A model generated the notes under the pieces. That model made no database searches. It saw nothing but the letters and a program-made list of their open reading frames with translations, and had not been told where the DNA came from. From positions 186,001-250,000 of the forward strand of contig JAXLYP010000013.1 in assembly GCA_046351395.1 (NCBI GenBank): 64,000 bases of DNA, read 5' to 3'. Shown here in pieces: positions 46,837-56,393 of this stretch. The DNA comes from CAYYKK01 sp046351395 (GTDB lineage: Bacteria > Myxococcota_A > Polyangia > Polyangiales > Polyangiaceae). Within the stretch, counting starts at the first letter, position 1. The number at the start of each line of letters is the position of its first letter. The position numbers and the translations under genes are program-made.

Positions 46837-48167
46837 TCAGAGCGCGACGGCGCCGATCACGAGGCCCACGACGAACGCGCCGACGCCGACCGCGATCACC
46901 ACCCAGAGCGGGAAGCCGACGGGCGGGGGCGTGATGAGCTGCACCTGCGGCGACGGCGTCACCGACGTGGGGACACCGGGCGGCCGGACGCCGCTCACGT
47001 GCGTCGTCGGGCCGGTCGGCCCGCCCGGCGGGGGCACGCTGGGCGGGCGCGACGGGTACGCGCCCCCGAGTCGCGCTGCACGTGGATCGAGACCTGCTGC
47101 ACCTGCGCCTGCGCCTGCGCCACTTGCTGGGCGAGCGGACCACCGAGCTGCGTCGCGCCCGGGCCGAACGTCTGCGGGGCGCCCTGGTTCGGATCCGGCG
47201 GCGGATGCTGGCTCGGGCGCAGCGCCTGGGGGCCCGCGCTCGCGGGGATCTGCAGCGCGACCGTGCCCCACTCGCGCCCCTGCGCGCTCGCCGACTTCTG
47301 CCCCTGGCTCGCGGTCACGGTGAGCGCCTGCGACATCTCCGCCGCGCTCTGGAAGCGGCCCGCGGGATCCTTCGAGAGCGCGCGCTGGAAGAACGGGGTC
47401 CACGCGCCGAGCTGCGGGATGATCTGCGCGACCGGCGTGATGTCCTGCGTGAGCACCGCGGTGAGGCGCGTGAACTCGTTGTCCGCGGGGAACGCCTCGC
47501 GACCCGTGACCATCTCGTAGAAGATGACGCCGACGCTCCAGAGATCGCTGCGCGGGTCCACGGCCTTCGAGTTCTTGATCTGCTCCGGGCTCATGTACCC
47601 CGGCGTCCCCAGGAGGACACCCGTCTTCGTCTTCGAGCCCATCCCGCCGAGCCCGTCCATCAGCTTCGCGATGCCAAAGTCAAGCACCTTGACGATGTGG
47701 GAGCCGCGGCCGTCCGGGACGAGGAAGAGGTTGTCCGGCTTGAGGTCGCGGTGGATGACCCCGCGCGAGTGCGCGAGCGCGAGGCCCTGGAGGATGCCGT
47801 AGACGATCGGCGCCGCCACCGCCGGCGGGACGGCCTCCTTCGGTCGGCGGAAGCGCGAGAGCGGCATCCCCGTGAGGAGCTCCATCACGAGGTACGGCGT
47901 CCCGTCCTCCGCGCGCGCGGCCTCGTAGATCTGCGCGACGTTCGGGTGCACGAGCATCCGCACCGCCTGCGCCTCCGCGAAGAACCGGTTGATGACCTGC
48001 GCGTCCGCGGCGAACTCGGGGTGCAGGACCTTGATCGCGCGCGCGCCCTGGTTCGTGAGGGACTGGGCCTCGTAGACCGCGCCCATTCCCCCCTCGCCGA
48101 TGAGCCGGCCGAGCCTCCATTGCCGATTGAACACGGCGCCGACGAGCTGCTCCGACTCGCTCACCAT
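46837..48167 (-). CDS. Ser/Thr kinase with C-terminal anchor, frameshifted at a C5 run
   Basis: The kinase domain (residues about 16-280) is complete: IGEGGMGAVYEA, Lys in AIKVLH, HRDLKPDN, DFGIAKL and GTPGYMSPEQ. In the frame as read, the protein ends at 46995 with an Arg-rich tail (390 residues). One base added within CCCCC at 47063-47067 (GGGGG in the gene) joins it to a tail of Pro/Gly/Ser-rich sequence ending in VIAVGVGAFVVGLVIGAVAL, a C-terminal membrane anchor that stops at 46837. The repaired length is about 443 residues. The tail-anchor plan, with no extracytoplasmic domain, is found in other myxobacterial kinases. The ATG is at 48167. Confidence 0.8.
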
Positions 48168-48249
48168 CCCGGGCTGGACTCTACAGGAGTTCCGTGGTCG
48201 GAGCGGCGGCAGAAACGAGCGGCGCGCCGGCGCCCTTCGGCGGTCGTCC

Positions 48250-50641
48250 TCATGGGGCGGGGACGGCGAGCCGGGGGGAGCGCGCCGCCTCGCCGCTTGC
48301 GCCGGCGCCCGAGAGGAATTCGTACACGAAGAGCGAGCCGATCACGCGCTTCGTGTAGTTCCGCGTCTCCGTGTAGGGCATGTCCTCGACGAACAGGTCG
48401 AGCGCCATGCCCGGCCTGTCCTTCGCCCAGCCCTCGGGCGCGAGCGGGCCCGCGTTGTACGCGGGGATCGCGAGCAGCACGTCCCCCGAGAAGCGGTCGC
48501 GCATCTGCTTCATGAAATGCGCCCCGAGGCGCACGTTCTCCTCCGGGTCGAGGAAATCCGCGTCCCCGTCCGGGAGGCCGAGGCGCTTCGCCCCGCGCTT
48601 GCCCACGATCGGCATGACCTGAGTGAGGCCGAGCGCGCCCGCCTTCGAGACGGCGTTCGGATCGAAGGCGCTCTCCTCGCGCATCACCGCGAAGAGGAAC
48701 GGCTCGGGCACGCCGCTCTCGGTGGACGCCTTCTTCACCGCGTCCGCGAACGGCCGCGGATACGCGGCCTCCCAGACCTCGCGCCACGCGCCGGTCGCGA
48801 ACGCGTCCCGGTAGCCCACGGCCTCGTTGCGCCCCGCGCGAGGCTCCGTCTCGCTCGCGCTCCGAAGGAGGAGGTGGCCGAGCGCGGGCGTCGACGTGCG
48901 CGCGAGCAGCAGCGCGCCCGCCGTGGTCGTCTCGGGCGCGGCGCTCCGATCGCCCACACCGAGCGCGTCGAGCGCGACCATCACCATCGGCCCGTCGTCG
49001 AGCGCGGTGAGGAGCTCGGCCGCGCGGAACGGGAGGGCGGCGCGCGTCGCGTCGTCCGGCATCGCGGGTTCGCTGGCGTTCGACGCGCGATCGAGCGCCT
49101 TCGCGCACGCGCCCGCCTCGAGCTCCTCGGAGCGCGCGCACGCCATCGCCGCGTAATAGGAGAGGGGATAGTCCGCGAGGACGCGCGCGTACGCGCCGCG
49201 CGCGCCCGCGTCGTCCCCCGTCTCGGCGAGCGCGCGGCCGCGGAAGTACTCGAAGCGACCGGCGCGGTAGTACATGCGCTCGCGCTCGAGCGCCGCCCCG
49301 GTGGTGAGCGGCGCGATCGCGCCCTTCCAGTCGCCCCGCTTCGCGAGCGTGATGGCGAGGAGGAACGCCCCGTCGCCCGTGAGATCTCCCTTCGGGTAGT
49401 CCGCGACGATCGGCGCGAGCGCCGCCGCGAACGCCGCGTCGTCCTGGTTCTCGAGCGCCGCCTTCGCGCGCTCGATGCGCGCGTCGTCCGTGAGCGAGCT
49501 CGTGGGGAACTGCTCCTCGAGCGCCATGTACCGAGTGATCGCCTTCGGGAGGTTGCCGCCCTTCGCGGCGGCGCGACCCGCGTCGAAGAGGAGGCGCGCG
49601 CCGTCCATCGTCGCGTCCCCCGCGCACGCCGTGATCGCCGTCTCGAACGCGGTCGACGCCTCGCTCGCGCGGCCCACGCCCGCGAGCGCGCGCGCCGGAG
49701 GGCCACCGCGCCGCAGCTCTCGTCCTTCCGCTTCTCGAGCTTCTGCGCGATCGCGAGGGCCTGCTTGCTCCGGCCGGACGCGACGAGGCGCGCGCCCGCT
49801 TCGCGAGCTCCGCGCTCGACGGATCCTCGAACGGCTTGCGGTCCTCGACGCGCATCGTCGAGAGCGCGGAGTCGAGCGTGGACTTCGCGTCCGCCTCGCG
49901 GCTCGCGGGGCCGTCGAGCGTGACCTCGAGCGCGAGCGCGGCCGCCTCCTCCGCGTGCGATCCACCGGGGTGGTCGAGGAGGGCGTGGGCGAGCTCGAGG
50001 GACGTCGCCGCCCAGGATTTGTCGTGCTGCGCGACGATCTCGCGGTACACGACGAACCCGTCCTCCGCCTTGCCGACGCGCACGAGCGCCTTCGCGCGCA
50101 GCGGATCGGTCTTCGCGCGCGGGACGGCCGCCGCGTCCACCATCGCGAGCGCCGCGAGCTCGGCGTCGAACTCCGAGAGGTCGCGGAGGCGGAGGGCGGC
50201 CGCGTACCACGCGTACGACGCGAGCGGCCCGCCAGCCTTCCCGCTCGCCTCGAACGCGGCCGCGGCCTTCTTCGGGACGCCCGCCGTCGTCCAGGTGAGG
50301 CCCGCGAGGTAGAGGAGGCTCGGGCGATCGGCCTCCGACGCGCCCCCCGCGAGCGCCTCGAGCGCCGTGGCCGCGTCGCTCCACTGCTTCGCGACGACGA
50401 GCTTCTTCACCGAGGCGAGCGCGGCGCCGTCGATGAGCCGCGTGATCTTCGAAGTGTCGTACGGGGGACGCGCCGGCGCAGGCGCGGCGACCGCGCTCGA
50501 GGCGACCTCCGACGCGACCAGCACCGAGGCGCTCGCGGCGGCGGACGTGCTCGGCACGGACGACGATCGGCCCTCGGCGCCGCACCCCGCCACCGCGACG
50601 GCGAACACCGTGCCTCCGATCCACTTCTCCGCCCGAGTCAC
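48250..50641 (-). pseudogene. Soluble lytic transglycosylase, lipoprotein type, two frameshifts
   Basis: Three frames in succession encode one Slt70-like enzyme. The N-terminal frame has a GTG start at 50641 (AGGAG upstream), a lipobox VAGC and helical repeats. Near 49797-49806 the reading continues in a second frame with EAGARLVASGRSKQALAIA, and near the alternating CG run at 49686-49695 it moves to the third frame (ALAGVGRASEASTAFE). That third frame holds the catalytic SLT domain: Glu in REESAFDPNAVSKAGALGLTQ, then AIPAYNAG. Repaired, it is about 800 residues, cleaving the peptidoglycan glycan strand between MurNAc and GlcNAc. Both breaks sit at GC-repetitive spots, so assembly error is likely. 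Confidence 0.85.
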
Positions 50642-50691
50642 TCGCTCTCCTCGTCGTTCTCCATCGTACGGTCGCCCTCGCCCGTCCATCG

Positions 50692-50823
50692 GGAATCGGC
50701 GGAGGACCGCCGCAGGATCGAGCGCCTTCGGCGCGCTCGGGGAATCGGCGGAGGACCGCCGCAGGATCGAGCGCCTTCGGCGCGCTCGGGGGATCGGCGG
50801 AGGACCGCCGCAGGATCGAGCGC
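50692..50823. repeat. 49-bp tandem repeat with two hairpins per unit, 2.7 copies
   Basis: Two full 49-bp units (50692-50740 and 50741-50789) are identical, and a third (50790-50823) covers the first 34 bases with one change. Each unit has a stem CGGCGG-AGGA-CCGCCG and a second stem CGAGCGC around CTTCGGC. It lies in the 254-base divergent region between the lytic transglycosylase and the VWC-like lipoprotein. Resemblance to REP/MITE-type intergenic elements is clear in form only. It may affect one or both promoters. Confidence 0.9.
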
Positions 50824-50895
50824 TCGCGAGTACGCGCGGGCGGGCGATGCTCATCCCGACGGCGCGCCCCGTGGGACGAATGGTACAGTCTCGCC

Positions 50896-51882
50896 ATGTC
50901 GCGCCGTCGCATCGCCTTCACCGTCGGGATGAGCCTCGCCATGGGCGTCACCGCGTCTCTGCTCGTCGCCGCGTGCGACGACGGGAGCCCGGACGATCGC
51001 TCGACCGGATCGACCACCTCGAGCGGCTCCACCTCGAGCTCCTCGGTCGGGTCGGCGAGCTCGGGCACGGGCGGTTCGGGGTCGACGTCCGCCTCGAGCA
51101 GCTCCGGCGGGCCGAGCTGCCTCGACGCGGGGCACGCCGCGGGCGACCGGTACCCGGTGGGGGACGACTGCAACTTCTGCGAATGCAACGCGGACGGCAC
51201 GACCACGTGCACGAGCCGCACGTGCCCTTCGCTCACGCCTGGGTGCACGTACGCGGGGATGAACCACGCCTACGCGGAGCACTTCCCGTCGACGGACGCG
51301 TGCAACGACTGCGTCTGCGCGGCGAGCGGCCTCGCGTGCACGCGGCGACCCTGCACCACCGTGGAGGAGGGCGCGATCCTCGTCGAGTCGCTCGACACGC
51401 CCTGCGGATCGGATCCGAACTTCACCGCGAAGGCCGTGCTCGCCGGGCTCCCCGTGAGCGACGTGAGCGCGCCGTTCCCCTACGACAAAACGGATCCCAA
51501 GTACCCAGAGACGCTCCCCGAGACGACGGTCCGCGTGCGCGTCGTCTACGACGGCGGGTTCGCCGTGTGCCGCATCCCCGCGCCGGGCCAAGAGGCGTTC
51601 GACATCGAGGTGCTCGCCGAGTGGATCACGAAGGACGGCAGCTTCGACGAGGGGTTCCACACGTACCTGCGCCGCAACGCGGGCGGCTTCACGAACGCCT
51701 GGTACCTCGCGATGTCCGCGCCGAAGGGCGGGCTCGACGGCACGTTCGATCCGAACTGCTTCGACGACAACGGCTTCTCCTTCGACGCGACCTTCGACGC
51801 GTCCGGCACCGTGGACGGCAGCGTGTACAAGACGTGCGAGACGGACTTCGGCGTCCACACCGGCAGCTTCCACTACCCTTGA
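50896..51882 (+). CDS. Lipoprotein with two VWC-like Cys repeats
   Basis: This 328-residue protein has a lipoprotein signal with VAAC (Cys 27), a long Ser/Thr/Gly linker to about residue 72, then two Cys repeats. The units GDDCNFCECNADGTTTC and DACNDCVCAASGLAC have the CxxCxC core of von Willebrand C or pacifastin-like modules. A C-terminal domain of about 180 residues (PYDKTDPKYPETLPETTVR; GSFDEGFHTYLRRNAGG) is beta-rich and not assigned. It is a surface-exposed protein of unknown role. The ATG at 50896 follows the tandem repeat array by 72 bases. Confidence 0.7.
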   Translation: MSRRRIAFTVGMSLAMGVTASLLVAACDDGSPDDRSTGSTTSSGSTSSSSVGSASSGTGGSGSTSASSSSGGPSCLDAGHAAGDRYPVGDDCNFCECNADGTTTCTSRTCPSLTPGCTYAGMNHAYAEHFPSTDACNDCVCAASGLACTRRPCTTVEEGAILVESLDTPCGSDPNFTAKAVLAGLPVSDVSAPFPYDKTDPKYPETLPETTVRVRVVYDGGFAVCRIPAPGQEAFDIEVLAEWITKDGSFDEGFHTYLRRNAGGFTNAWYLAMSAPKGGLDGTFDPNCFDDNGFSFDATFDASGTVDGSVYKTCETDFGVHTGSFHYP

Positions 51883-51926
51883 GCCGCCCCTTGGCGATCG
51901 GTGCCTCCGCGCCCTGAAACGACCGC

Positions 51927-53645
51927 TCAGAACGTGAGCTCGAACGACACGCGCGGCGCGATCGCCACGATCGCCGACGCGGTGAGCGGCTCCGCGCCGA
52001 ACGTCGCCTCGCCCTCGCACGGACCGGCGCCGTCGCACGGCCCCGCGAGCAGGACGGACTCGTCGGCCCACGCGGGGGCGGTCGGCGCGACGAGGAAGAG
52101 CCCCGTGACGCCCAGCCGGAGCGTCGCGAGCTTCCCGAAGCGCCGGCCGAGGGCGACCTCGGGCGCCACGTACCCGTAGAGCGCGCCCTTCGACTCCCCG
52201 ACGGGGCCGACGGCGTAGCTCCGCCCGTCCAGGTTCGACGTGAACGTCCCGGAGCGCACGTCGCGCACCTGGCCGAAGAAGACGCCTCCGGACGCGCGCG
52301 CGAGGAACGGCCAGTCGTTCGTCGTCTGGTACGCGATCGCGCCGCCGACGAGCGGGCCCACGAGCCGCAGATCCTCGTCGAGCGCGCCCGCGTTCGGCTC
52401 GAGGCCCCGCGGCGTGAGCGTCGCCGCGCGGCCTTCGGCGCTCGTCGTGAGGAACGCGACGCCGGCCTCGAGTTCGAATTGCACGCCGAGGCCGAGCTCG
52501 TAACCGCCGTGGATCGTCGCGAGCGCGCCGAGCCCCGCGCCCGGGAGCGCGTCGCCCCCGAACACCGGCGCGAAGAGGGGCGCGGCCGTCGCGCCCAAGA
52601 CTCCTCGGCCGAGGCGCTTCTGCTTCCACATCGCGTGATCGCTGTCGCGCTCGAGCTCGACGCGCAGCTGCTCCGGTTTGCCCGCGCCGAGCGTGAGCGG
52701 CCGCTTCGCCGCGATGAACCCGTCGGCGGCGAGCTCGATCGTGTGATTGCCCGACGGGAGGCGGCCTTCCCACACGCCGCGTCCGATCTCCACGCCGTCG
52801 AGCGCGACCGTCGCGTTCGCAGGCGTGGGCTCGATTCGGAGCGCCGCGTCGAGCGCCTTCACCTCGAGGCGGAGCGCGGTCGTCTCGTCCGCCTTGACGG
52901 GCGCAGCGGCGGGCGCGGTGCCGCGATCCCCCTCGGCCCGGAGCGCGACCGCGTGGGGACCGACCGCGACGCGCCCCGACCACGGGGCGGGGCCCACGAC
53001 GACGCCATCGACCACGACGTCGGCCGGCGCGTCGCTCGTGACCTTGAGCTCGCCGGAGACGGCGAGGGCGGTGAGGACGCCGTCCACCTGCGCGTTCTCG
53101 CGCGGACGCACCTCGACGCGCGCCTCGAGCACCGCGAAGCCCTGCTTGACGACCCGCACGACGTGCGACCCGACGTTCACGCGGAGGGGCGCGGAGAATG
53201 GGGTCTCCCCGCGATCCCGCCCGTCGATGACCAGGCGCGCCCCGGGCTCGATCACGAGGATCTCCACCGAGCCGACGTGGTCGCGCAGCGCCTTGATCTC
53301 CGCGGCGACGTCCGCGCGCTCGTCCGCGCTGAGCGTCGCGAACTCCTTGAGGAGCGCGTCGAACATGTCGAGCGCCTCGTCGAACCGGCCGACCTCGCGC
53401 AAGCAGACCGCGCTGTTCTGCGTGTTGCCGCGCGTCGGGAAGAGCGCGCGCGACGCGCGAAACTCGGCGAGCGCTTCGTCCCAGAGCTTCTGGTTCATGA
53501 GCTCGACCCCGCGCTCGAACCTCCGCTTCGCCTCGTCCTTCGCGTCCGCCGCCGGTGGCGCAGGATCCGCCGAGGCCCGCCCCGGGGCGACCGCCAGGAC
53601 CGCGGCGAGCAGCGCGAGCGCCGGGAGCGTGCGTCGTGGGTCCAC
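51927..53645 (-). CDS. Secreted TPR and PEGA protein with outer-membrane-like end
   Basis: This 572-residue protein starts at GTG 53645 with a signal peptide (ALALLAAVLAVAPGRASA). TPR-like helices follow (about 38-115, FERGVELMNQKLWDEALAEF). Three PEGA-type beta units come next (about 125-200, 200-265, 265-335), with patterns such as ARLVIDGRDRGETPFSAPL, ADVVVDGVVVGPAPWSGR and ATVALDGVEIGRGVWEG. The C-terminal part has beta strands resembling an outer-membrane barrel, ending in SFELTF with a terminal Phe. It is divergent from the kinase at 53724 with 78 bases between starts, repeating the kinase-PEGA pairing seen at 23.2-25.8 kb. Confidence 0.8.
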   Translation of the reverse strand: MDPRRTLPALALLAAVLAVAPGRASADPAPPAADAKDEAKRRFERGVELMNQKLWDEALAEFRASRALFPTRGNTQNSAVCLREVGRFDEALDMFDALLKEFATLSADERADVAAEIKALRDHVGSVEILVIEPGARLVIDGRDRGETPFSAPLRVNVGSHVVRVVKQGFAVLEARVEVRPRENAQVDGVLTALAVSGELKVTSDAPADVVVDGVVVGPAPWSGRVAVGPHAVALRAEGDRGTAPAAAPVKADETTALRLEVKALDAALRIEPTPANATVALDGVEIGRGVWEGRLPSGNHTIELAADGFIAAKRPLTLGAGKPEQLRVELERDSDHAMWKQKRLGRGVLGATAAPLFAPVFGGDALPGAGLGALATIHGGYELGLGVQFELEAGVAFLTTSAEGRAATLTPRGLEPNAGALDEDLRLVGPLVGGAIAYQTTNDWPFLARASGGVFFGQVRDVRSGTFTSNLDGRSYAVGPVGESKGALYGYVAPEVALGRRFGKLATLRLGVTGLFLVAPTAPAWADESVLLAGPCDGAGPCEGEATFGAEPLTASAIVAIAPRVSFELTF

Positions 53646-53723
53646 TCGCCCCGGATGCTAGAGCAGGGACCGTCTTCGATACGCCGTGATTCGAAGCGGT
53701 CCGTGCTCTACCCTCGGGGGTTC

Positions 53724-55220
53724 ATGATCGGGTCCGTCGTCGGCGGGAAGTATCGCGTCGAGCGCCGCATCGGGGCCGGTGGCATGGGCACGGTCTACGA
53801 GGCGGTCCACACGCAGACCGGCCGCGCCGTCGCGCTCAAGGTGCTCAAGCTCACGCGGTCGTCGAGCGGCTCCGACCCTGGGTCCCACGACACGATGCGC
53901 GCGTACGAGACGGAGATGGCGGAGCGCTTCAAGCGCGAGGCGCTCGCCACCGGGCGGATCGCGTCGGAGCACGTCGTCGAGGTGCTCGACGCGGACACGG
54001 ACGCGGCGAGCGCGTCGCCGTTCATCGTCATGGAGCTGCTCGCTGGGGAGACCGTGCACGACGTCGCGAAGCGCGTGCGGCGCCTCCGGCCCCAGGCCGC
54101 GCTCGCCATCGCGGCGCAGGCCTGCGAGGGGCTCCGCGCCGCGCACGAGGCCGGCATCGTGCACCGTGACGTGAAGACGGCGAACCTCCTCCTCGCCGAT
54201 CGACCCGACGGGAGGCGCGTCGTGAAGGTCCTCGATTTCGGGATCGCGAAGGTCGAGATGGAGCGCTTCTCCGAGGAGGCCGCGACCGGTCTCACGCTCA
54301 CGGGCAGCGTGCTCGGGTCGCCCCAATTCATGTCGCCCGAGCAGGCGCGCGGCTTGAAGACGATCGATCACCGCGCGGATCTCTGGTCGCTCGGCGTCGT
54401 CCTCTACCGGCTCCTCGCGGGCGAGCTCCCGTTCGGAGGCGGGGCGCTCGCGCAGATCCTCCTCGACATCTGCACCGCCGAGCCCGAGCCCGTGCGCGCG
54501 CGGGCGCCGTGGGTCTCCGAGTCCACGTCCCAGATCGTGTCGCGCGCGCTCCGCAAGGATCCGGAGGCGCGCTGGTCGAGCGCCGCGGAGCTCCTCGCGG
54601 CGCTCCAGCGCGAGCTCGCCGCGCTCGGGAGCGACGGATCGGTGATCCGCGACGCGATGCTCGTCCCGCCCACCGAGCGAGAGATGAGCGAGCTCGCTCC
54701 GCTTCTGTCGGAGAGCACGGGCGCGATCGAGCGCGAGGGTCGCGGGGAGGCGGACGGTGGGTCCTTGCCCGCGACGGTCGAGCCGCCCCGCCCCCCCCTT
54801 GGAGAGGCTCCTCCCGCGCGCCGCGCGCCCGGCCATCGGGTGTGGTTCGCGGGCGCTGCCATCCTCGGAGGTGGGCTCGCCCTCGCGCTCGTTCTCGTCC
54901 TCTCGAACCGCGTGGCGGCGACGCCGCCCTCCGAGCTCGGCCGACCCAGCGGGGCTGCGACGGTGGAGGCCGCGAGCGCGACCTCGCCTGCGCCCGTCGA
55001 GATCCGCGCGAGCCCCACCGGTTCGGTCGCGCCCGGCGCGCTCGGGAGCGCGATCGAGCCCGCGCCGTCGTCCGCCGCGCTCGCCGCGAACCCGCCGCCG
55101 CGACCCTCGTTGGCCGGCGTTCGCGCGCCACCTGCCACGGCCCCCGTCGCGTCGGCCGCGGCGCCCGCGGGGTCATCCAAGCCCGCGGGTCACGTCGGCG
55201 GCACGACGGCGTTCGAGTGA
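53724..55220 (+). CDS. Transmembrane Ser/Thr protein kinase
   Basis: This 498-residue protein has a kinase domain (about 8-290) with IGAGGMGTVYEA, Lys in VALKVL, a long insertion after the Lys strand (LTRSSSGSDPGSHDTMRAYE), HRDVKTAN in the catalytic loop, DFG in VLDFGIAK and FMSPEQARG. One transmembrane helix (FAGAAILGGGLALALVLVL, about 375-393) leads to an Ala/Pro/Ser-rich outer tail of about 100 residues. ATG 53724 has GGGGG just upstream. Its stop is 7 bases from the stop of the convergent kinase at 55228. It is the first of three kinases in 6 kb. Confidence 0.9.
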   Translation: MIGSVVGGKYRVERRIGAGGMGTVYEAVHTQTGRAVALKVLKLTRSSSGSDPGSHDTMRAYETEMAERFKREALATGRIASEHVVEVLDADTDAASASPFIVMELLAGETVHDVAKRVRRLRPQAALAIAAQACEGLRAAHEAGIVHRDVKTANLLLADRPDGRRVVKVLDFGIAKVEMERFSEEAATGLTLTGSVLGSPQFMSPEQARGLKTIDHRADLWSLGVVLYRLLAGELPFGGGALAQILLDICTAEPEPVRARAPWVSESTSQIVSRALRKDPEARWSSAAELLAALQRELAALGSDGSVIRDAMLVPPTEREMSELAPLLSESTGAIEREGRGEADGGSLPATVEPPRPPLGEAPPARRAPGHRVWFAGAAILGGGLALALVLVLSNRVAATPPSELGRPSGAATVEAASATSPAPVEIRASPTGSVAPGALGSAIEPAPSSAALAANPPPRPSLAGVRAPPATAPVASAAAPAGSSKPAGHVGGTTAFE

Positions 55221-55227
55221 GCGCGCC

Positions 55228-56364
55228 TCAGCCCGCGTTCCTCCTGGCAGCGACGAACTCCCCCGCGTCGCGCCGACCCGGTCCCCCTGCGTCGAGCGTC
55301 ATCGCTGGGGCCGCGCCGCCACTTTCGGCCTTGCGCGCCTCGCTCTCCGCGCCGTCCGTCGAGCCCGGCCCCGCGTTCTGATCGATGGTGGGGGTCGAGC
55401 GCGCCGCCGCGTCGTCGATCCAAGGCGTCGCCCTGCGGACGGTGACCGCGGTCGACGCGCTCGACTCCGTCGCGAGCGCGACGCGGGCCGCGCGCTTCGC
55501 CTCGTCCGTGCCGAACGGCGCGAGCCGCGCGGCGAGCTCCGCGGCGCTCTCGATGCGACGATCGGGATCCTTCGCGAGGCACGCCTCGACGACGCGCTGG
55601 AGCGGGAGCGGCAGATCGGGGCGCAGGGTGCGGAGCGCCGGCGGCTCGTCGTCGAGGATGGAGGCGAGCGTCCGCGGCTTCGTGGCGCCGCGGAACGGCA
55701 GCGCGCCGCCGAGGAGCCGGTAGAGCACGACGCCGAGCGACCAGACGTCCGTGCGCTCGTCGACGGATGGCGCGTCGCGCACCTGCTCGGGGGACATGTA
55801 CTCGGGCGTCCCGAGGAGCTGCCCCCCGCGCGTGATGTCCGTGTCGAGCGAGAGCGTCTTCGCGATCCCGAAGTCGAGCACCTTCGCGATCCGCTCGTCC
55901 CCCTGAGCGCGCGCGAGGAAGACGTTGGAGGGCTTCACGTCCCGGTGGACGACGTGGTGGGCGTGCGCCTCCGCGAGCCCGGCCGCCGCCTGCGCGACGT
56001 AGGTGACCGCCTCCGCTCGCGGGAGGAGCCCGCGCGCCGCGCGCTCCGCGAGGGACATCCCCTCGAGGTACTCGAGCACGAGGAACGGCGCCCCCGTCGG
56101 GAGCGCGCCGTAGTCGAGCGGGCGACGAACGAACTCGCTCCGGAGGCGCGCGAGCCCCCGCGCCTCGCGCAGGAGGCGCACCCGCGCTTGATCTCCCGCG
56201 TCTCCACCCGCGGGGAGGCGGATGACCTTGATCGCCACGGCCATCTCGAGCGCGACGTGCCACCCGAGGTACACGCCGCCCATTCCTCCTTCGCCGATCT
56301 TGGCGTCCACCCGATAGCGATCGAGCAGGACGTCACCCGCCGCGAGCTCGATGCCTACGTCCAT
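55228..56364 (-). CDS. Cytosolic Ser/Thr protein kinase
   Basis: This 378-residue protein has IGEGGMGGVYLG, Lys in VAIKVI, HRDVKPSN, DFGIAKT and TPEYMSPEQ. After the kinase domain (about 16-285) the last 95 residues are Ser/Ala/Thr-rich, without a membrane helix. ATG 56364 lies 29 bases from the ATG of the divergent FHA activator gene, so a shared promoter region is likely. FHA domains bind phosphothreonine, which makes phosphorylation of the activator (or of its partner) by this kinase the natural hypothesis, but it is not shown here. Confidence 0.88.
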   Translation of the reverse strand: MDVGIELAAGDVLLDRYRVDAKIGEGGMGGVYLGWHVALEMAVAIKVIRLPAGGDAGDQARVRLLREARGLARLRSEFVRRPLDYGALPTGAPFLVLEYLEGMSLAERAARGLLPRAEAVTYVAQAAAGLAEAHAHHVVHRDVKPSNVFLARAQGDERIAKVLDFGIAKTLSLDTDITRGGQLLGTPEYMSPEQVRDAPSVDERTDVWSLGVVLYRLLGGALPFRGATKPRTLASILDDEPPALRTLRPDLPLPLQRVVEACLAKDPDRRIESAAELAARLAPFGTDEAKRAARVALATESSASTAVTVRRATPWIDDAAARSTPTIDQNAGPGSTDGAESEARKAESGGAAPAMTLDAGGPGRRDAGEFVAARRNAG

Positions 56365-56393
56365 GCGCGCTCCCTTGCTGGTACGGTGCGCCG

